From assembly GCA_002928955.1 (NCBI GenBank), contig PERT01000033.1:1-38777 (forward strand): 38,777 nt of DNA, read 5' to 3'. This document shows, piece by piece, positions 8,909-18,336 of this stretch; within the stretch, counting starts at the first letter, position 1; each line of letters starts with the position of its first letter. This DNA comes from Hyphomicrobium sp. (GTDB taxonomy: Bacteria; Pseudomonadota; Alphaproteobacteria; Rhizobiales; Hyphomicrobiaceae). A model generated the notes under the pieces. That model saw nothing but the letters and a program-made list of their open reading frames with translations. It ran no database searches and was not told the origin of the DNA. The position numbers and the translations under genes are program-made.

Positions 8909-10405
8909 TCAGCGGACCTCGGCCAGCAGCGACAGCTGCCGTGGCGTATGGGCGCCGTTCTGATCGGCGAGTTCGGTCGGATACTCGCCGGTGAAGCAGT
9001 GGTCAGCGAATTGCGGACAGCGACTGTCACGGGCATCCAAGCCGACGGCCCGGTAGATGCCATCGACGGATATAAAGGCGAGACTTGTCGCGCCCATGAA
9101 CTGGCGCATTTCGTCGAGGGTCATGTTGGCCGCGAGCAGGTCCGATTTCCGCGGTGTGTCGATGCCATAATAGTCCGGATGCGTGATCGGCGGCGAGGAG
9201 ATCCGCATGTGGACCTCGCGGGCGCCAGCCTCAAACATCATCTGCACGATCTTCTTCGACGTCGTACCGCGAACGACGCTATCGTCGATCAGCACAATCG
9301 AGCGGCCGCGGATGACGCCGGCATTGGCTGAGTGCTTGAGCTTGACGCCGAAAGCCCGGATCTTCTGGGTCGGTTCGATGAACGTGCGTCCGACGTAGTG
9401 ATTGCGGATGATGCCCAGCTCGAACGGTATGCCCGATTCCTGCGCGTAGCCGATCGCAGCCGGCACGCCTGAGTCAGGAATGGGCACGATGACCTCGGCG
9501 TCCGCGCGGGCTTCGCGTGCGAGCTGTATGCCCATCCGCTTGCGGATGTCATAGACGCTGCGTCCACCGATGATGCTGTCGGGACGTGAGAAGTAAATGT
9601 ACTCAAAGATGCAAGGCCGAGCCGGCCGCGCTGGAAACGGGCGATGGCTTTGCAGCCCGTCCTCCTCGGTAATGGTGACAACCTCGCCGTTCTGCACTTC
9701 GCGCAGGAATTCGGCGCCCACAATATCAAGGGCGCAGGTTTCGGAAGCAAGCACGTAGCCGCCATTCTCCAGTCGTCCAATGACCAGCGGTCGAAGGCCG
9801 ATCGGGTCACGCGCGCCGATCAGCATGTTGTTGGTGAGGCAGGCTAGTGCGTAAGCGCCCTCGATCTGGCGCAGCGCCTCGATGAAGCGTTCGACGATCC
9901 GGCGCTTCTGCGATCGCGAGATGAGATGCAGGATCACCTCGGTATCGGAGGTCGACTGGCAGATCGCACCTGACTGGATCAGTTCGCCGCGGATCGTCAG
10001 GGCGTTGGTCAGATTTCCGTTGTGGGCCACCGCAAAGCCGCCAGTGTCGATATCGGCGAACAGTGGCTGCACGTTGCGGAGGATCGGCTCACCCGTCGTT
10101 GAATATCGGTTGTGCCCGACTGCCGACCGCCCCTTGAGGCGCCGGATCACGCTCGGACGATTGAAGTTGTCGCCGACAAGACCCATCCGGCGTTCGGAAT
10201 GGAACTGCTTGCCGTCGAACGTGACGATGCCGGAGGCTTCCTGGCCGCGATGTTGGAGTGCATGCAACCCGAGCGCCGTCAGTGCAGCTGCGTCGGGGTG
10301 CCCAAAAACAGCAAAGACCCCGCATTCCTCGCGGAGCCTGTCATCGTCATACCTCAGAGCCCCGGGTCCGTCGGAAAACTGTCGCGCCGCACTGCGTTGC
10401 GTCAT
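8909..10405 (-). CDS. purF: Amidophosphoribosyltransferase
   Basis: PurF makes phosphoribosylamine from PRPP and glutamine, the first committed step of purine synthesis. The 498-residue product joins an N-terminal Ntn glutaminase to a C-terminal phosphoribosyltransferase. The nucleophile is Cys28 in REECGVFAVFGH, implying a 27-residue propeptide to be cleaved. The PRPP loop is IVLIDDSVVRGTT at 370-382. Of the four Fe-S ligands of the Bacillus enzyme, Cys265, Cys463 and probably Cys470 have counterparts, but the one before YYGIDTP is Asp411. ATG 10405 is chosen for the strong GGGAGG seven bases upstream; GTG/ATG codons further up to 10426 are weaker. cvpA lies immediately upstream, as in E. 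coli. Confidence 0.96.
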   Translation of the reverse strand: MTQRSAARQFSDGPGALRYDDDRLREECGVFAVFGHPDAAALTALGLHALQHRGQEASGIVTFDGKQFHSERRMGLVGDNFNRPSVIRRLKGRSAVGHNRYSTTGEPILRNVQPLFADIDTGGFAVAHNGNLTNALTIRGELIQSGAICQSTSDTEVILHLISRSQKRRIVERFIEALRQIEGAYALACLTNNMLIGARDPIGLRPLVIGRLENGGYVLASETCALDIVGAEFLREVQNGEVVTITEEDGLQSHRPFPARPARPCIFEYIYFSRPDSIIGGRSVYDIRKRMGIQLAREARADAEVIVPIPDSGVPAAIGYAQESGIPFELGIIRNHYVGRTFIEPTQKIRAFGVKLKHSANAGVIRGRSIVLIDDSVVRGTTSKKIVQMMFEAGAREVHMRISSPPITHPDYYGIDTPRKSDLLAANMTLDEMRQFMGATSLAFISVDGIYRAVGLDARDSRCPQFADHCFTGEYPTELADQNGAHTPRQLSLLAEVR

Positions 10406-10456
10406 AAGGGCCTCCCGCTCGACCATGTGCCGCTGCTCTCAGCCTAACAAACGCCG

Positions 10457-10480
10457 GGCCCATCTCGTTCATGATGGGCT
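10457..10480 (-). terminator. Stem-loop between cvpA and purF
   Basis: GCCCATC (10458-10464) and GATGGGC (10473-10479) form a perfect 7-bp stem with an 8-base loop; a G-U pair could add one step. It lies in the cvpA-purF gap on the minus-strand transcript. There is no long U-run after it, so it may be a weak terminator, an attenuator or a processing site. Confidence 0.4.
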
Positions 10481-10539
10481 ACCGTACTTCGCCTGAACTC
10501 CCGACCTATGCCGCTCATGGAGTCTAGCCCGAGTCGGCA

Positions 10540-11193
10540 TCAACCGTGCGCGCGTCCAGTGGCAGACGACGGCATGACAGATATATGAAAACCCGGCCCC
10601 CTGACCAGTGCAGCATATTGTCCAGTCGCAGCAGGGTTCACGAAACCTTGCTGTTCGCCCGGCACTCCAGGTGGTGCCTTATCCTGTGACGGAACGTAGC
10701 GCACCAGGATCTGACGGAAACTGTTTCCCGTGCTCTTGATGTAGGGCAGCGATTTTGCCTCGCGCACCCATTCAATCTGCTGTTTCGGATCGGGGAAGAA
10801 CGCTTCGTAGAACATGTACGGGATCACGATCAGCACGAAGCCGCGCACCACGCCGAATACGAAGCCGAGGACCCGGTCGATCATGCCCACACGGCTATCG
10901 AGGATCGAGTCGGAGATCCGCGCGGTCAGCAGGTGCACAACAATGAGCACGATGAGAAAGATGATGGCGCCGATAACGATCTGGGCGATCGCCAACTGGG
11001 CGCCCATCTGATCGGCCATTTCCTTGGCGAATTGCTTGTGGAACAAAACAAAGTAGAGCGTCGCACCGCCCGCAACGGCCCAGGAGACAATCGAGAGCAA
11101 CTCGCGCGTGAAGCCACGGTACATCGCCAGCAAACCGGAAATGAACGCCACGGCCAGGAGGCCGGCGTCGAGGTAGGTCAAAGGACCGATCAT
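10540..11193 (-). CDS. cvpA: CvpA family membrane protein
   Basis: CvpA is an inner-membrane protein named for colicin V production; in other bacteria it has been tied to envelope robustness. The 217-residue product has four hydrophobic segments in the first 130 residues (roughly 7-27, 33-50, 67-87 and 104-125) with MYRGFTREL and VGMIDRVLGFVFGVVRG loops typical of the family. The C-terminal 70 residues are hydrophilic and probably cytoplasmic or periplasmic. It lies 134 bases upstream of purF in the same direction, the conserved arrangement, and downstream of radA across 100 bases. The molecular activity is unknown. Confidence 0.92.
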   Translation of the reverse strand: MIGPLTYLDAGLLAVAFISGLLAMYRGFTRELLSIVSWAVAGGATLYFVLFHKQFAKEMADQMGAQLAIAQIVIGAIIFLIVLIVVHLLTARISDSILDSRVGMIDRVLGFVFGVVRGFVLIVIPYMFYEAFFPDPKQQIEWVREAKSLPYIKSTGNSFRQILVRYVPSQDKAPPGVPGEQQGFVNPAATGQYAALVRGPGFHISVMPSSATGRAHG

Positions 11194-11293
11194 GGTCTCA
11201 GCACTCCATCGATAGACGTGACCACAAAACTGGCGATTGTTTCAACGGCGCCGAGTGTCTCGGCCGAGCATGGCACGTGAACCTCATGGGCGT

Positions 11294-12670
11294 TCAGTCG
11301 CATGGGGACAGCAGCTCCGCAAGCTCCTTCAGATGCCCGATGCGTGTCAGCCGGAGCTTGGTCGCGCCCCGTTCGACGTCACCCGACGCTGGCAGAACCA
11401 CATTCGAGAACCCCAGCTTCTGCGACTCCTTCAGTCGTTGCGCCATGTGGCTCGCGGGCCTCACTGCCCCGGATAACGAAATTTCGCCGAAGTACACATT
11501 ATCCCGTGGCAGAGCAGCCCCTGAAAACGCCGAAAGCAGGGCGGCGGCTGCGGCAAGGTCGGCGGCCGGTTCTATAATTTTGAGCCCTCCCGCGACGTTG
11601 AGGTAAACATCGCGGGTCGAAAAAGACACCCCGCAACGTGCATCGAGTACCGCGAGCAGCATCGAAAGCCGGTTGGAGTCCCAACCCACGACGGCACGGC
11701 GTGGTGTGCCGAGGCCCGACGGCGCCACCAGCGCCTGGATCTCGACAAGGATCGGCCGCGTGCCTTCCATCCCCGCGAATACGGCGATGCCCGGGCTCAT
11801 CGTGTTCCGCTCTCCGAGGAACAATTCGGACGGGTTCTGGACCTCGCGCAAGCCCGAGCCGATCATCTCGAACACACCGATCTCGTCGCTTGCGCCGAAC
11901 CGGTTCTTGACCGCACGGAGGATTCGGTAGGGGTGGCCGCGGTCGCCCTCGAAGTAGAGCACGGTGTCGACCATGTGCTCGATCACCTTGGGGCCTGCGA
12001 TGTTGCCGTCCTTGGTGACATGGCCAACCAGCAGTACAGCACTGCCCTGGGTCTTCGCGTGGCGGATGAGGGTCTGGGTCGCCGCGCGCACCTGACTCAC
12101 GGTACCTGGGGCGGCTTCGAGCGCGTCGGCCCACAGTGTCTGGATACTGTCGACGACCACGAGGTCGGCGCGGGGGCCGTCGGCGAGCGTCGCAAGGATA
12201 TTGGCGACGTTGGTCTCGGCGGCGAGCGCCACAGGCGCATCTGCAACTCCAAGGCGCTCGGCGCGCAGCCGCACCTGGGCCACGGCTTCCTCGCCCGAGA
12301 AATAGATCGCGCGGCGGCCTGCGCGGGCGAGCGAGGCGGTCAACTGCAACAAAAGCGTCGATTTTCCGATGCCAGGTTCACCACCGATGAGGATCGCCGA
12401 TCCTGGTACGATGCCACCACCCGAGACGCGGTCGAGTTCCACGCTGCCCGTCGAGAAGCGCGGGGCTTCCGCAGTACTGCCCGTCAGGCTCTCGAGCTTC
12501 ACTGCCCGGCCGCGCGTCGATTTGGTGATGCCCGATCCAGGCGCCGGGCCTGCATCCGTCTCCTCGGCCATCGTGTTCCACTCGCCGCATCCGACGCACT
12601 TGCCCGCCCAACGGCTCGCGGTCGTGCCGCAACTCTGGCACACGAAACTGTTCTTGGACGGCTTGGCCAT
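11294..12670 (-). CDS. radA: DNA repair protein RadA (Sms)
   Basis: RadA is a RecA-related, DnaB-like helicase that promotes branch migration in recombination. The 458-residue product has the N-terminal C4 zinc finger (Cys11, Cys14, Cys25, Cys28), the Walker A motif GEPGIGKST at 97-105, Walker B VVVDS near 171-175, the RadA-specific KNRFG motif at 255-259, and a Lon-protease-like C-terminal domain. All domains are intact. It starts three bases after the alr stop, so alr and radA are almost surely one transcript. Confidence 0.97.
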   Translation of the reverse strand: MAKPSKNSFVCQSCGTTASRWAGKCVGCGEWNTMAEETDAGPAPGSGITKSTRGRAVKLESLTGSTAEAPRFSTGSVELDRVSGGGIVPGSAILIGGEPGIGKSTLLLQLTASLARAGRRAIYFSGEEAVAQVRLRAERLGVADAPVALAAETNVANILATLADGPRADLVVVDSIQTLWADALEAAPGTVSQVRAATQTLIRHAKTQGSAVLLVGHVTKDGNIAGPKVIEHMVDTVLYFEGDRGHPYRILRAVKNRFGASDEIGVFEMIGSGLREVQNPSELFLGERNTMSPGIAVFAGMEGTRPILVEIQALVAPSGLGTPRRAVVGWDSNRLSMLLAVLDARCGVSFSTRDVYLNVAGGLKIIEPAADLAAAAALLSAFSGAALPRDNVYFGEISLSGAVRPASHMAQRLKESQKLGFSNVVLPASGDVERGATKLRLTRIGHLKELAELLSPCD

Positions 12671-12673
12671 TGG

Positions 12674-13819
12674 TCAGCCTCCGCCCGAGTACATGCGATA
12701 GAAGCGCCGGCTGAGCCGCGTCAGGATCTCATAGCCGATGGTGCCGGCGCGCCGGCCGGCTTCTTCGAGCGTGATCGTAGGCCCGATGAGTTCGGCCCAG
12801 TCGCCCGGCTGGCAGGTTTCTGGTTCGAGGTCGGTGACGTCGATGGTGATCAGATCCATGGAAACTCGGCCCACAACTGGCGCGAGGATGCCACTGAAAG
12901 CCACGGCCCCATTTTCGCAGCCATTCGGTGCGCTACCGGATCGCGGAATACCGTCGGCGTATCCCGCTGCGATGGTCGCAATCCGGCTCGGCCGAGCAGC
13001 GGTCCAAATGCCTGAATAGCCCACGCTTGCGCCCACTGCGATATCGCGCACCTGCAGGACCCGAGCGTGGACCGTAACGACAGGATCGACCGGAGTGCGA
13101 AGGCTTCCGGACGGCTGTCCCCCATAGAGCGCATATCCTGGCCGCGTGAGATCGCAATAATACGCAGGGCCGAGCATCATGCCATCTGACGCCGCCAAAC
13201 TGGCCGGTGCAACAGGGAGCTTGCTGCGCAACGACTGGAAAGTTGCGAGCTGCTGGGCGTTCCTCGGATCGTCCCCAGCGTCTGCCGATGCGAGATGGCT
13301 CATGATCAACTGGAGGTCGATCTGTGCCAAACGGCCCGGCTCCTGGCTCAGAGTTAGAACGTCAGTCTCCGGCAACCCGAGGCGGTTCAAGCCCGAGCAG
13401 ATGTGAAGCGCGGCGGCCGGTCGCGAGCCGGTCGCGCGTCCGAACGCCGCGAATGCCAGCACCTCCTCGAGGCTCGACAGGACCGGCCGGGCCCTGATCC
13501 TCGCATAAACGTGCTCCGCTCCTGGCAGCAACCCGTCGAGAACATAGATCACGGCATCTGGTGCGAGTGCCCGCACCTCGATGGCCTCCTCCAGCCTGGC
13601 GACAAAGAACGTCCCGCAGCCCGCCGTTGCGAGCGCCGGTATGCAGCGGATGGCCCCCAGTCCGTAGGCATCGGCCTTGACGACCGCGGCACATTCCGCC
13701 GGGCGGCCGAGGGCTGTGAGAACGCGCCAGTTGGCCGCGAGCCGGTCGAGATCTATCCTGATCACGCCCGTGGTGCCCGGCGGCAGTGCGGCGTCGTGCT
13801 GTTGTCGAGACCCTATCAT
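12674..13819 (-). CDS. alr: Alanine racemase
   Basis: This PLP enzyme makes D-alanine for peptidoglycan. From ATG 13819 the product is 381 residues. Lys48 in VVKADAYGLG is the PLP-linked lysine; VGYSG carries the expected catalytic tyrosine of the opposite base, and RPGYALYGG and AAGYADGIPR are family motifs. ATG 13819 lies 23 bases after the dnaB stop; the frame stays open further upstream inside dnaB, but that extension has no family character. The gene is between dnaB and radA, a common alphaproteobacterial order. It serves the same wall pathway as dacA at the left of the window. Confidence 0.95.
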   Translation of the reverse strand: MIGSRQQHDAALPPGTTGVIRIDLDRLAANWRVLTALGRPAECAAVVKADAYGLGAIRCIPALATAGCGTFFVARLEEAIEVRALAPDAVIYVLDGLLPGAEHVYARIRARPVLSSLEEVLAFAAFGRATGSRPAAALHICSGLNRLGLPETDVLTLSQEPGRLAQIDLQLIMSHLASADAGDDPRNAQQLATFQSLRSKLPVAPASLAASDGMMLGPAYYCDLTRPGYALYGGQPSGSLRTPVDPVVTVHARVLQVRDIAVGASVGYSGIWTAARPSRIATIAAGYADGIPRSGSAPNGCENGAVAFSGILAPVVGRVSMDLITIDVTDLEPETCQPGDWAELIGPTITLEEAGRRAGTIGYEILTRLSRRFYRMYSGGG

Positions 13820-13841
13820 CCCGTCACACGATCCGACTGTG

Positions 13842-15434
13842 TCACCGGTGCGGGAGCTGTTGGTAGTCGCGGGCCAGATTGCCGAAACGCGTGAACTGGC
13901 TCTCGAACGACAATTCCACCGTGCCCACGGGGCCATGACGCTGCTTGCCGATGATGACCTCGGCCTTGCCCGACACGCTCATCATCTTCTGTTGCCACTC
14001 GGCGAACTCCGCAGTTCCTTCGCTCGGCTTGGTACGTTCGACATAGTATTCCTCGCGAAACACGAACATGACAACATCGGCGTCCTGCTCGATCGAGCCA
14101 GATTCACGCAAGTCCGAGAGCTGCGGCCGTTTGTCCTCGCGCTGCTCGACCTGACGCGAAAGCTGCGACAATGCAATGATCGGGACCACCAACTCCTTGG
14201 CCAGTGCTTTGAGCCCGGTGGTGATCTCGGTGATCTCCTGTACACGGTTGGCTTCCGCACGCTTGCCCGAGCCGCTGAGCAGCTGAAGGTAGTCGACGAT
14301 CAGCAGCCCAAGCCCATGCTGGCGCTTCAATTTGCGTGCTCGAGCGGCGAGCTGGGCAATGGTGATACCACCGGTTTGGTCGATGTAGAGCGGGATGCGG
14401 CTCATCTCCTGACTAACTTTGACAAGCTTGCCGAATTCGGTCTCGTCGATCATCCCGCGCCGGATTTTCTCGGACGGGATCTCTGCCTGCTCGGACAGGA
14501 TGCGGGTGGCCAACTGCTCGGCGGACATTTCGAGCGAAAAAAACGCGACCACCGCACCGTCCATCGCTTTGGTTGTGCCGTCCGCCTGCGCTTCGGCGCG
14601 GTAACTCCTGGCAACATTGTATGCGATATTGGTCACAAGCGCGGTCTTGCCCATCGACGGCCGGCCGGCAAGCACGATCAAGTCCGATGACTGCAAGCCG
14701 CCCATCTTGCTGTCGAGGTCATTCAGACCCGTAGACAGGCCTGAGAGGTGCCCGTCGCGCTGATAGGCGGCGTTGGCCATGTCGATCGCGGTGGTCAGCG
14801 CCGCCCCGAACGTCTGGAAGCCCTGGCCGTACTTCCCGCCTTCGGCCAGTTGATAAAGACGGCCCTCGGCCTCCTCGATCTGCGCCTTCGGTGGATGGTC
14901 AACGGGGCTGTCGTAGGCACCATTGACCAAGTCCTCGCCGATCAGGATCAGGTGCCGGCGGACCGCCAGATCATAGATTGTGCGGCCATAATCATGGGCG
15001 TTGATAATCGTGGTGGCATTCGCGGCCAAACGCCCGAGGTACTGCGGCACCGTCAAATGCGCGTCGATCGGTTCGGCGTTCTCGAAGAATGTTCGCATCG
15101 TGATCGGCGTGGCCTGTTTGCCGGCCTGAATCAGCTTAGATGCGACATTAAAGATTTCGGCGTGCAGCGGATCGTAGAAGTGTCCGCTTTCGAGAAACCC
15201 CGAGACGCGGTCCAGCGCCTCGTTGTTGACCAGCATCGCGCCGAGAAGCGCCTGCTCAGCCTCGATGTTATGGGGGGACTGACGGAATGAGATCGGCTCG
15301 TCAGCGTGTGCTGCAGCCTTCAATCGGTCGGCGGGGAGAAATGCGTGCTGTGCCATGGGCGGGACGTTTCCGCGATTCGGGTGCTCGGCCCAATGTGGGA
15401 CTACCCTCTTGCGCTCGGGAAATTTGTTGTTCAT
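13842..15434 (-). CDS. dnaB: Replicative DNA helicase
   Basis: DnaB is the hexameric 5'-3' helicase of the replication fork. The product is 530 residues from ATG 15434, or 504 from ATG 15356. The N-terminal domain begins near PHNIEAEQALLGAML and the RecA-like domain has Walker A GRPSMGKT at 257-264, Walker B LLIVDYLQLL and the DLRESGSIEQDADVV segment. No intein is present. Neither start has a strong ribosome binding site; the shorter start fits the family better because its first residues lead straight into the N-terminal domain. Downstream alr and radA are closely spaced. Confidence 0.95.
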   Translation of the reverse strand: MNNKFPERKRVVPHWAEHPNRGNVPPMAQHAFLPADRLKAAAHADEPISFRQSPHNIEAEQALLGAMLVNNEALDRVSGFLESGHFYDPLHAEIFNVASKLIQAGKQATPITMRTFFENAEPIDAHLTVPQYLGRLAANATTIINAHDYGRTIYDLAVRRHLILIGEDLVNGAYDSPVDHPPKAQIEEAEGRLYQLAEGGKYGQGFQTFGAALTTAIDMANAAYQRDGHLSGLSTGLNDLDSKMGGLQSSDLIVLAGRPSMGKTALVTNIAYNVARSYRAEAQADGTTKAMDGAVVAFFSLEMSAEQLATRILSEQAEIPSEKIRRGMIDETEFGKLVKVSQEMSRIPLYIDQTGGITIAQLAARARKLKRQHGLGLLIVDYLQLLSGSGKRAEANRVQEITEITTGLKALAKELVVPIIALSQLSRQVEQREDKRPQLSDLRESGSIEQDADVVMFVFREEYYVERTKPSEGTAEFAEWQQKMMSVSGKAEVIIGKQRHGPVGTVELSFESQFTRFGNLARDYQQLPHR

Positions 15435-15441
15435 CCCCGTT

Positions 15442-15456
15442 ACGCACGTCGTGCGT
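15442..15456. repeat. Small inverted repeat in the dnaB leader
   Basis: ACGCAC, a 3-base loop GTC, and GTGCGT form a perfect 6-bp stem, eight bases upstream of the longer dnaB start on the minus strand. It could shape the mRNA near that start, which is one reason to suspect the internal start at 15356. Confidence 0.35.
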
Positions 15457-15502
15457 GCTTGCCATTCGCGCGAATCGCGTCAGACGCCCGGCATCGAATC
15501 CG

Positions 15503-15530
15503 GGACGCCCACGGCAAGCCGCGGGCGTCC
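15503..15530 (-). terminator. Strong GC-rich stem-loop between rplI and dnaB
   Basis: GGACGCCC (15503-15510) pairs perfectly with GGGCGTCC (15523-15530); the inner bases add CGG/CCG across one mismatch, leaving a CAAG loop. It lies 32 bases past the rplI stop on the minus strand. There is no U-run after it, so it may act as a Rho-assisted end or an RNA-stability element rather than a classic intrinsic terminator. Confidence 0.5.
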
Positions 15531-15561
15531 ACATAAAACCTGTTGGGTCCAGCCCGGCACC

Positions 15562-16146
15562 TCAGCCCTCTTCGCCGGCTTCGACTGGGCCAGGGCGCGC
15601 ACCATCCTCGAACGCTTCGTCCGGATTGAATGTCTCAAGCTCGATCTTCTCGTCCTTGATCATCGTCACGTCCTCACCACGCGACTGGCGTTCAGCCTCG
15701 TCCGCAGAGCGGGCGACATTGAGCTTGACCTTGACGATCACCTCAGGATGCAGCGCTACGCGAATGTCTTCGACGCCGAGCGACTTGATCGGCTTGTCGA
15801 GGATCACCTGGCGCCGGTCGATCGTAAAGCCGCCAGCCGTGATGACATCCGAGATATCGCGGGTAGATACCGACCCGTAGAGCTGGCCGGTGTCGCCGGC
15901 CGAGCGAATGGCGATAAAGGTCTTCCCGTCGAGCTGAGTGGCGACGGCCTCGGCTTCCTTTTTCTGGGCGAGGTTATTGGCCTCGAGTTGGGCGCGCTGG
16001 CCGTCGAAAACCTTTTTGTTGTCCTCAGTGGCGCGCAGCGCCTTCCTCTGGGGCAACAGATAGTTGCGCGCAAAGCCGTCTTTCACGGTAACGACGTCAC
16101 CCATCTGGCCTAACTTGCCGATGCGCTGCAGCAGAATGACTTGCAT
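15562..16146 (-). CDS. rplI: 50S ribosomal protein L9
   Basis: L9 binds 23S rRNA near the L1 stalk. The 194-residue product begins with the typical [19 protein letters not shown] and [14 protein letters not shown]-binding region, followed by the long connecting helix (about 45-75) and the C-terminal domain. It is longer than E. coli L9 (149 residues) because of an acidic C-terminal extension of about 45 residues (from about residue 150, ending [18 protein letters not shown]). Such extensions are common in Hyphomicrobiales. ATG 16146 is preceded by AAAGG. It closes the rpsF-rpsR-DUF2232-rplI group. Confidence 0.96.
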   Translation of the reverse strand: MQVILLQRIGKLGQMGDVVTVKDGFARNYLLPQRKALRATEDNKKVFDGQRAQLEANNLAQKKEAEAVATQLDGKTFIAIRSAGDTGQLYGSVSTRDISDVITAGGFTIDRRQVILDKPIKSLGVEDIRVALHPEVIVKVKLNVARSADEAERQSRGEDVTMIKDEKIELETFNPDEAFEDGARPGPVEAGEEG

Positions 16147-16232
16147 GTTCTGATTACCTTTCGTGTGGGCTGGATGGAATTGGCTGTTGGATTCGGTGGA
16201 GCGGTCACGGTGTCTTGTTGAGTTCGGGCATG

Positions 16233-17246
16233 TTAGGACGCGGGCGGGCCGGCACCGGTGGAAGGACGCGGAGGCGATGGGCCACCGGACTGCCTCAAGG
16301 GACGGATCCCGTCGGCGAGCCCAAGAACGGCTATCAGCGGCATGGCCAGACTGCTGAACACGATCACTGCGCCGTAAATCCCCCACAGCGCGAACGATCG
16401 CCAAGGATGCCCGCGCGTGACGTTGTGGATGACTGCGAGCCCCACCAGGACGAATGCGAAAAACAATGCGCCGAAGAACGCCGCCGCCAAAAGTCCGCTG
16501 TAACCCGCGAAGAAGGTTCCGACGGTTGCAAGGGCAAAAAGAGCGGGAAATGCTCGGGGCAAGGTCAACAGGCTCAAATCGGGCCAGGGCCTCGATAGCA
16601 CCCCTCCCGCGAGCGCGAGCCGACTTCCGAGCCAAACGTTGAACAACATGGTCGCCATGACCGAAAGTGCCATCGCAGCCGGAAGCAATAACAGCGATAT
16701 CTCCGCCAACTCCGCGATCTCGGTTTCATTCAACGCGCGGCCGCCCGCGATCTCGGGGAACATCTTGGTGGCGAAGGACTCCGCGAAGCCGCGCAACGAG
16801 GATTTGATCTGGCTCATGTCCGGGCCGAGCATCAGCATCAAGCCCAAGGCCAACAGGCCGGACATGATAGCGGCAGCAGCCACGACCCCTCCCGCGGGGT
16901 ACCATTCGGTAGCAGCCTGACCGGACGCGGGCCCGGCGGTTCCAACGGTAGCGGGCACGACCCTGCTGAGGCCTGAGAGGTGAACCAGGTAAACCAGCGG
17001 GATGGCCTGCGAGACGAGAAACGCGAGGCCAAAGCTCGGGCTTACAGCGACCGTCAAAGCCAGCACGCCTGAAAGGGCGCCGATTCCAGACGCGACCCTG
17101 CCCCAACCCATGCCAGCGATGACGAGCGGCAACCCGGTCAACAGAACACCCACCAGCCGCACCGGAACCGATCCGACAGCGGCCGTTGCAAAGAGCAATG
17201 CGGCCGCGAGCCCGGCCACGATTCCGATCAAGAGGGTGTTGGTCAT
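16233..17246 (-). CDS. DUF2232 (YybS-like) membrane protein
   Basis: The 337-residue product has about eight hydrophobic segments and no enzymatic motif that I can see. Its position between rpsR and rplI, and its general pattern, match the DUF2232 membrane proteins found at this place in alphaproteobacteria. The function is unknown. ATG 17246 ([13 protein letters not shown]) is preferred because it begins directly with the first membrane helix; the frame is open to 17345, which would add 33 residues of little character. The C-terminal end is proline and glycine rich ([17 protein letters not shown]). Confidence 0.8.
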   Translation of the reverse strand: MTNTLLIGIVAGLAAALLFATAAVGSVPVRLVGVLLTGLPLVIAGMGWGRVASGIGALSGVLALTVAVSPSFGLAFLVSQAIPLVYLVHLSGLSRVVPATVGTAGPASGQAATEWYPAGGVVAAAAIMSGLLALGLMLMLGPDMSQIKSSLRGFAESFATKMFPEIAGGRALNETEIAELAEISLLLLPAAMALSVMATMLFNVWLGSRLALAGGVLSRPWPDLSLLTLPRAFPALFALATVGTFFAGYSGLLAAAFFGALFFAFVLVGLAVIHNVTRGHPWRSFALWGIYGAVIVFSSLAMPLIAVLGLADGIRPLRQSGGPSPPRPSTGAGPPAS

Positions 17247-17349
17247 CAAGGTAGCTGTCCCGCGAAAGTCCGCGGTTAGAGGCAGCGTTGCCGCCCCAAC
17301 CCATGGAAGTGGCGATGCCAGCCCAGCGCCGGCACCGCCTGGCAAACAA

Positions 17350-17601
17350 TTATTTCAGAACGTATGGCAACAGTCCGAGAAAGCGCGCCCGCTTGATGGC
17401 CCGCGAAAGTTCCCGCTGCTTTTTTGCCGATACGGCCGTGATGCGACTCGGCACGATTTTGCCCCGCTCGGAAACATAGCGCCCCAACAAGCGCACGTCC
17501 TTGTAGTCGATTTTAGGTGCTTGATCGCCCGAGAACGGGCATGTCTTGCGGCGACGATGGAAGGGGCGGCGCGCGGGGCCGCCGGCTGCGATTTCTGCCA
17601 T
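17350..17601 (-). CDS. rpsR: 30S ribosomal protein S18
   Basis: S18 binds the 16S rRNA platform as a dimer with S6. The 83-residue product contains the conserved RRKTCPFSG, the [19 protein letters not shown] core and a basic C-terminus ([16 protein letters not shown]). A single cysteine remains in the CPF motif, so this is the zinc-independent form. It starts three bases after the rpsF stop, consistent with coupled synthesis of its partner S6. Confidence 0.98.
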   Translation of the reverse strand: MAEIAAGGPARRPFHRRRKTCPFSGDQAPKIDYKDVRLLGRYVSERGKIVPSRITAVSAKKQRELSRAIKRARFLGLLPYVLK

Positions 17602-17604
17602 GGA

Positions 17605-18336
17605 TTAGCCCTCTGAACCGGATGTTGAACCAGGATTGGGATCGCGTGGAGCGCGCGGTTGACGTGACCCGCCATCGCCGCCGGGACCGCCGGCAAACCC
17701 ACCCTCGCGGGGGGCACGCGGAGCGCCATCGCCACCGCCAAATCCGCCTTCACGCGGCGGTCGCGGACTACGGGGTGCATCGCCTGCGCCTGCCCCACCG
17801 GCACCACCCCCGAAGCCACCCTCACGCGGAGGGCGCGGACGGAACGTTGAACCCTCGCGGTCGCCCCCACGGCCACCGCCGCCGCCGAAGCCGCCACGAT
17901 CACCACCGCGTCCGCCACCGCCGCCGAACCCGCCGCGATCGCCACCACGGCCACCGGCACCGCCGAAGCCGCCGCGATCACCACGGTCCCCACGCTCGCC
18001 GCGATCGTCCCGATCGGACTTGCGCATCATGGCCGACGGTTCTGTTTCGAGTGCCTCGACTTTGACCGTGATGAAGCGGATGATGTCTGTCGAGATGCCC
18101 ATACGGCGCTCCATCTCGGCCACCGCCGCCGGAGGCGCCTCGATGTTCATCAATGCATAATGAGCCTTACGGCTTTTTTTCATTTTAAAGGCGAGGCCCT
18201 TGAGCCCCCAGTATTCCGTCTTCGGAACCTTGCCGCCACCTTCCTCGATGACGGTCGAATATTCCTTGATCAAAGCCTCCACTTGCTGTTGGGAGACGTC
18301 CTGGCGTGCCAGGAAGACATGCTCGTAGAGTGGCAT
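17605..18336 (-). CDS. rpsF: 30S ribosomal protein S6 with long RGG-rich tail
   Basis: S6 is a platform protein of the 30S subunit that binds with S18. Residues 1 to about 100 are a normal S6 fold ([49 protein letters not shown]). Residues about 105-243 are a low-complexity tail: [11 protein letters not shown], then three near-identical 13-residue Gly/Arg units (about 126-160) and three PREGGF-type units (170, 194 and 210). The tail is longer than the core, and E. coli S6 is only about 130 residues. ATG 18336 has AAAGG upstream. The repeat region is in frame, strongly biased in base composition and continuous with the S6 core, so it is unlikely to be an assembly error. RGG tails are usually RNA-binding; what this one does is not known. 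Confidence 0.95.
   Translation of the reverse strand: MPLYEHVFLARQDVSQQQVEALIKEYSTVIEEGGGKVPKTEYWGLKGLAFKMKKSRKAHYALMNIEAPPAAVAEMERRMGISTDIIRFITVKVEALETEPSAMMRKSDRDDRGERGDRGDRGGFGGAGGRGGDRGGFGGGGGRGGDRGGFGGGGGRGGDREGSTFRPRPPREGGFGGGAGGAGAGDAPRSPRPPREGGFGGGDGAPRAPREGGFAGGPGGDGGSRQPRAPRDPNPGSTSGSEG

Noticed and set aside
11933-13015. 360-codon plus-strand open frame opposite radA and alr
   Set aside because: radA and alr on the minus strand carry complete family motifs; the plus frame has no recognisable domain or start signal.
13677-14690. 337-codon plus-strand open frame opposite dnaB
   Set aside because: dnaB has intact helicase motifs on the other strand; this is a GC-driven shadow frame.
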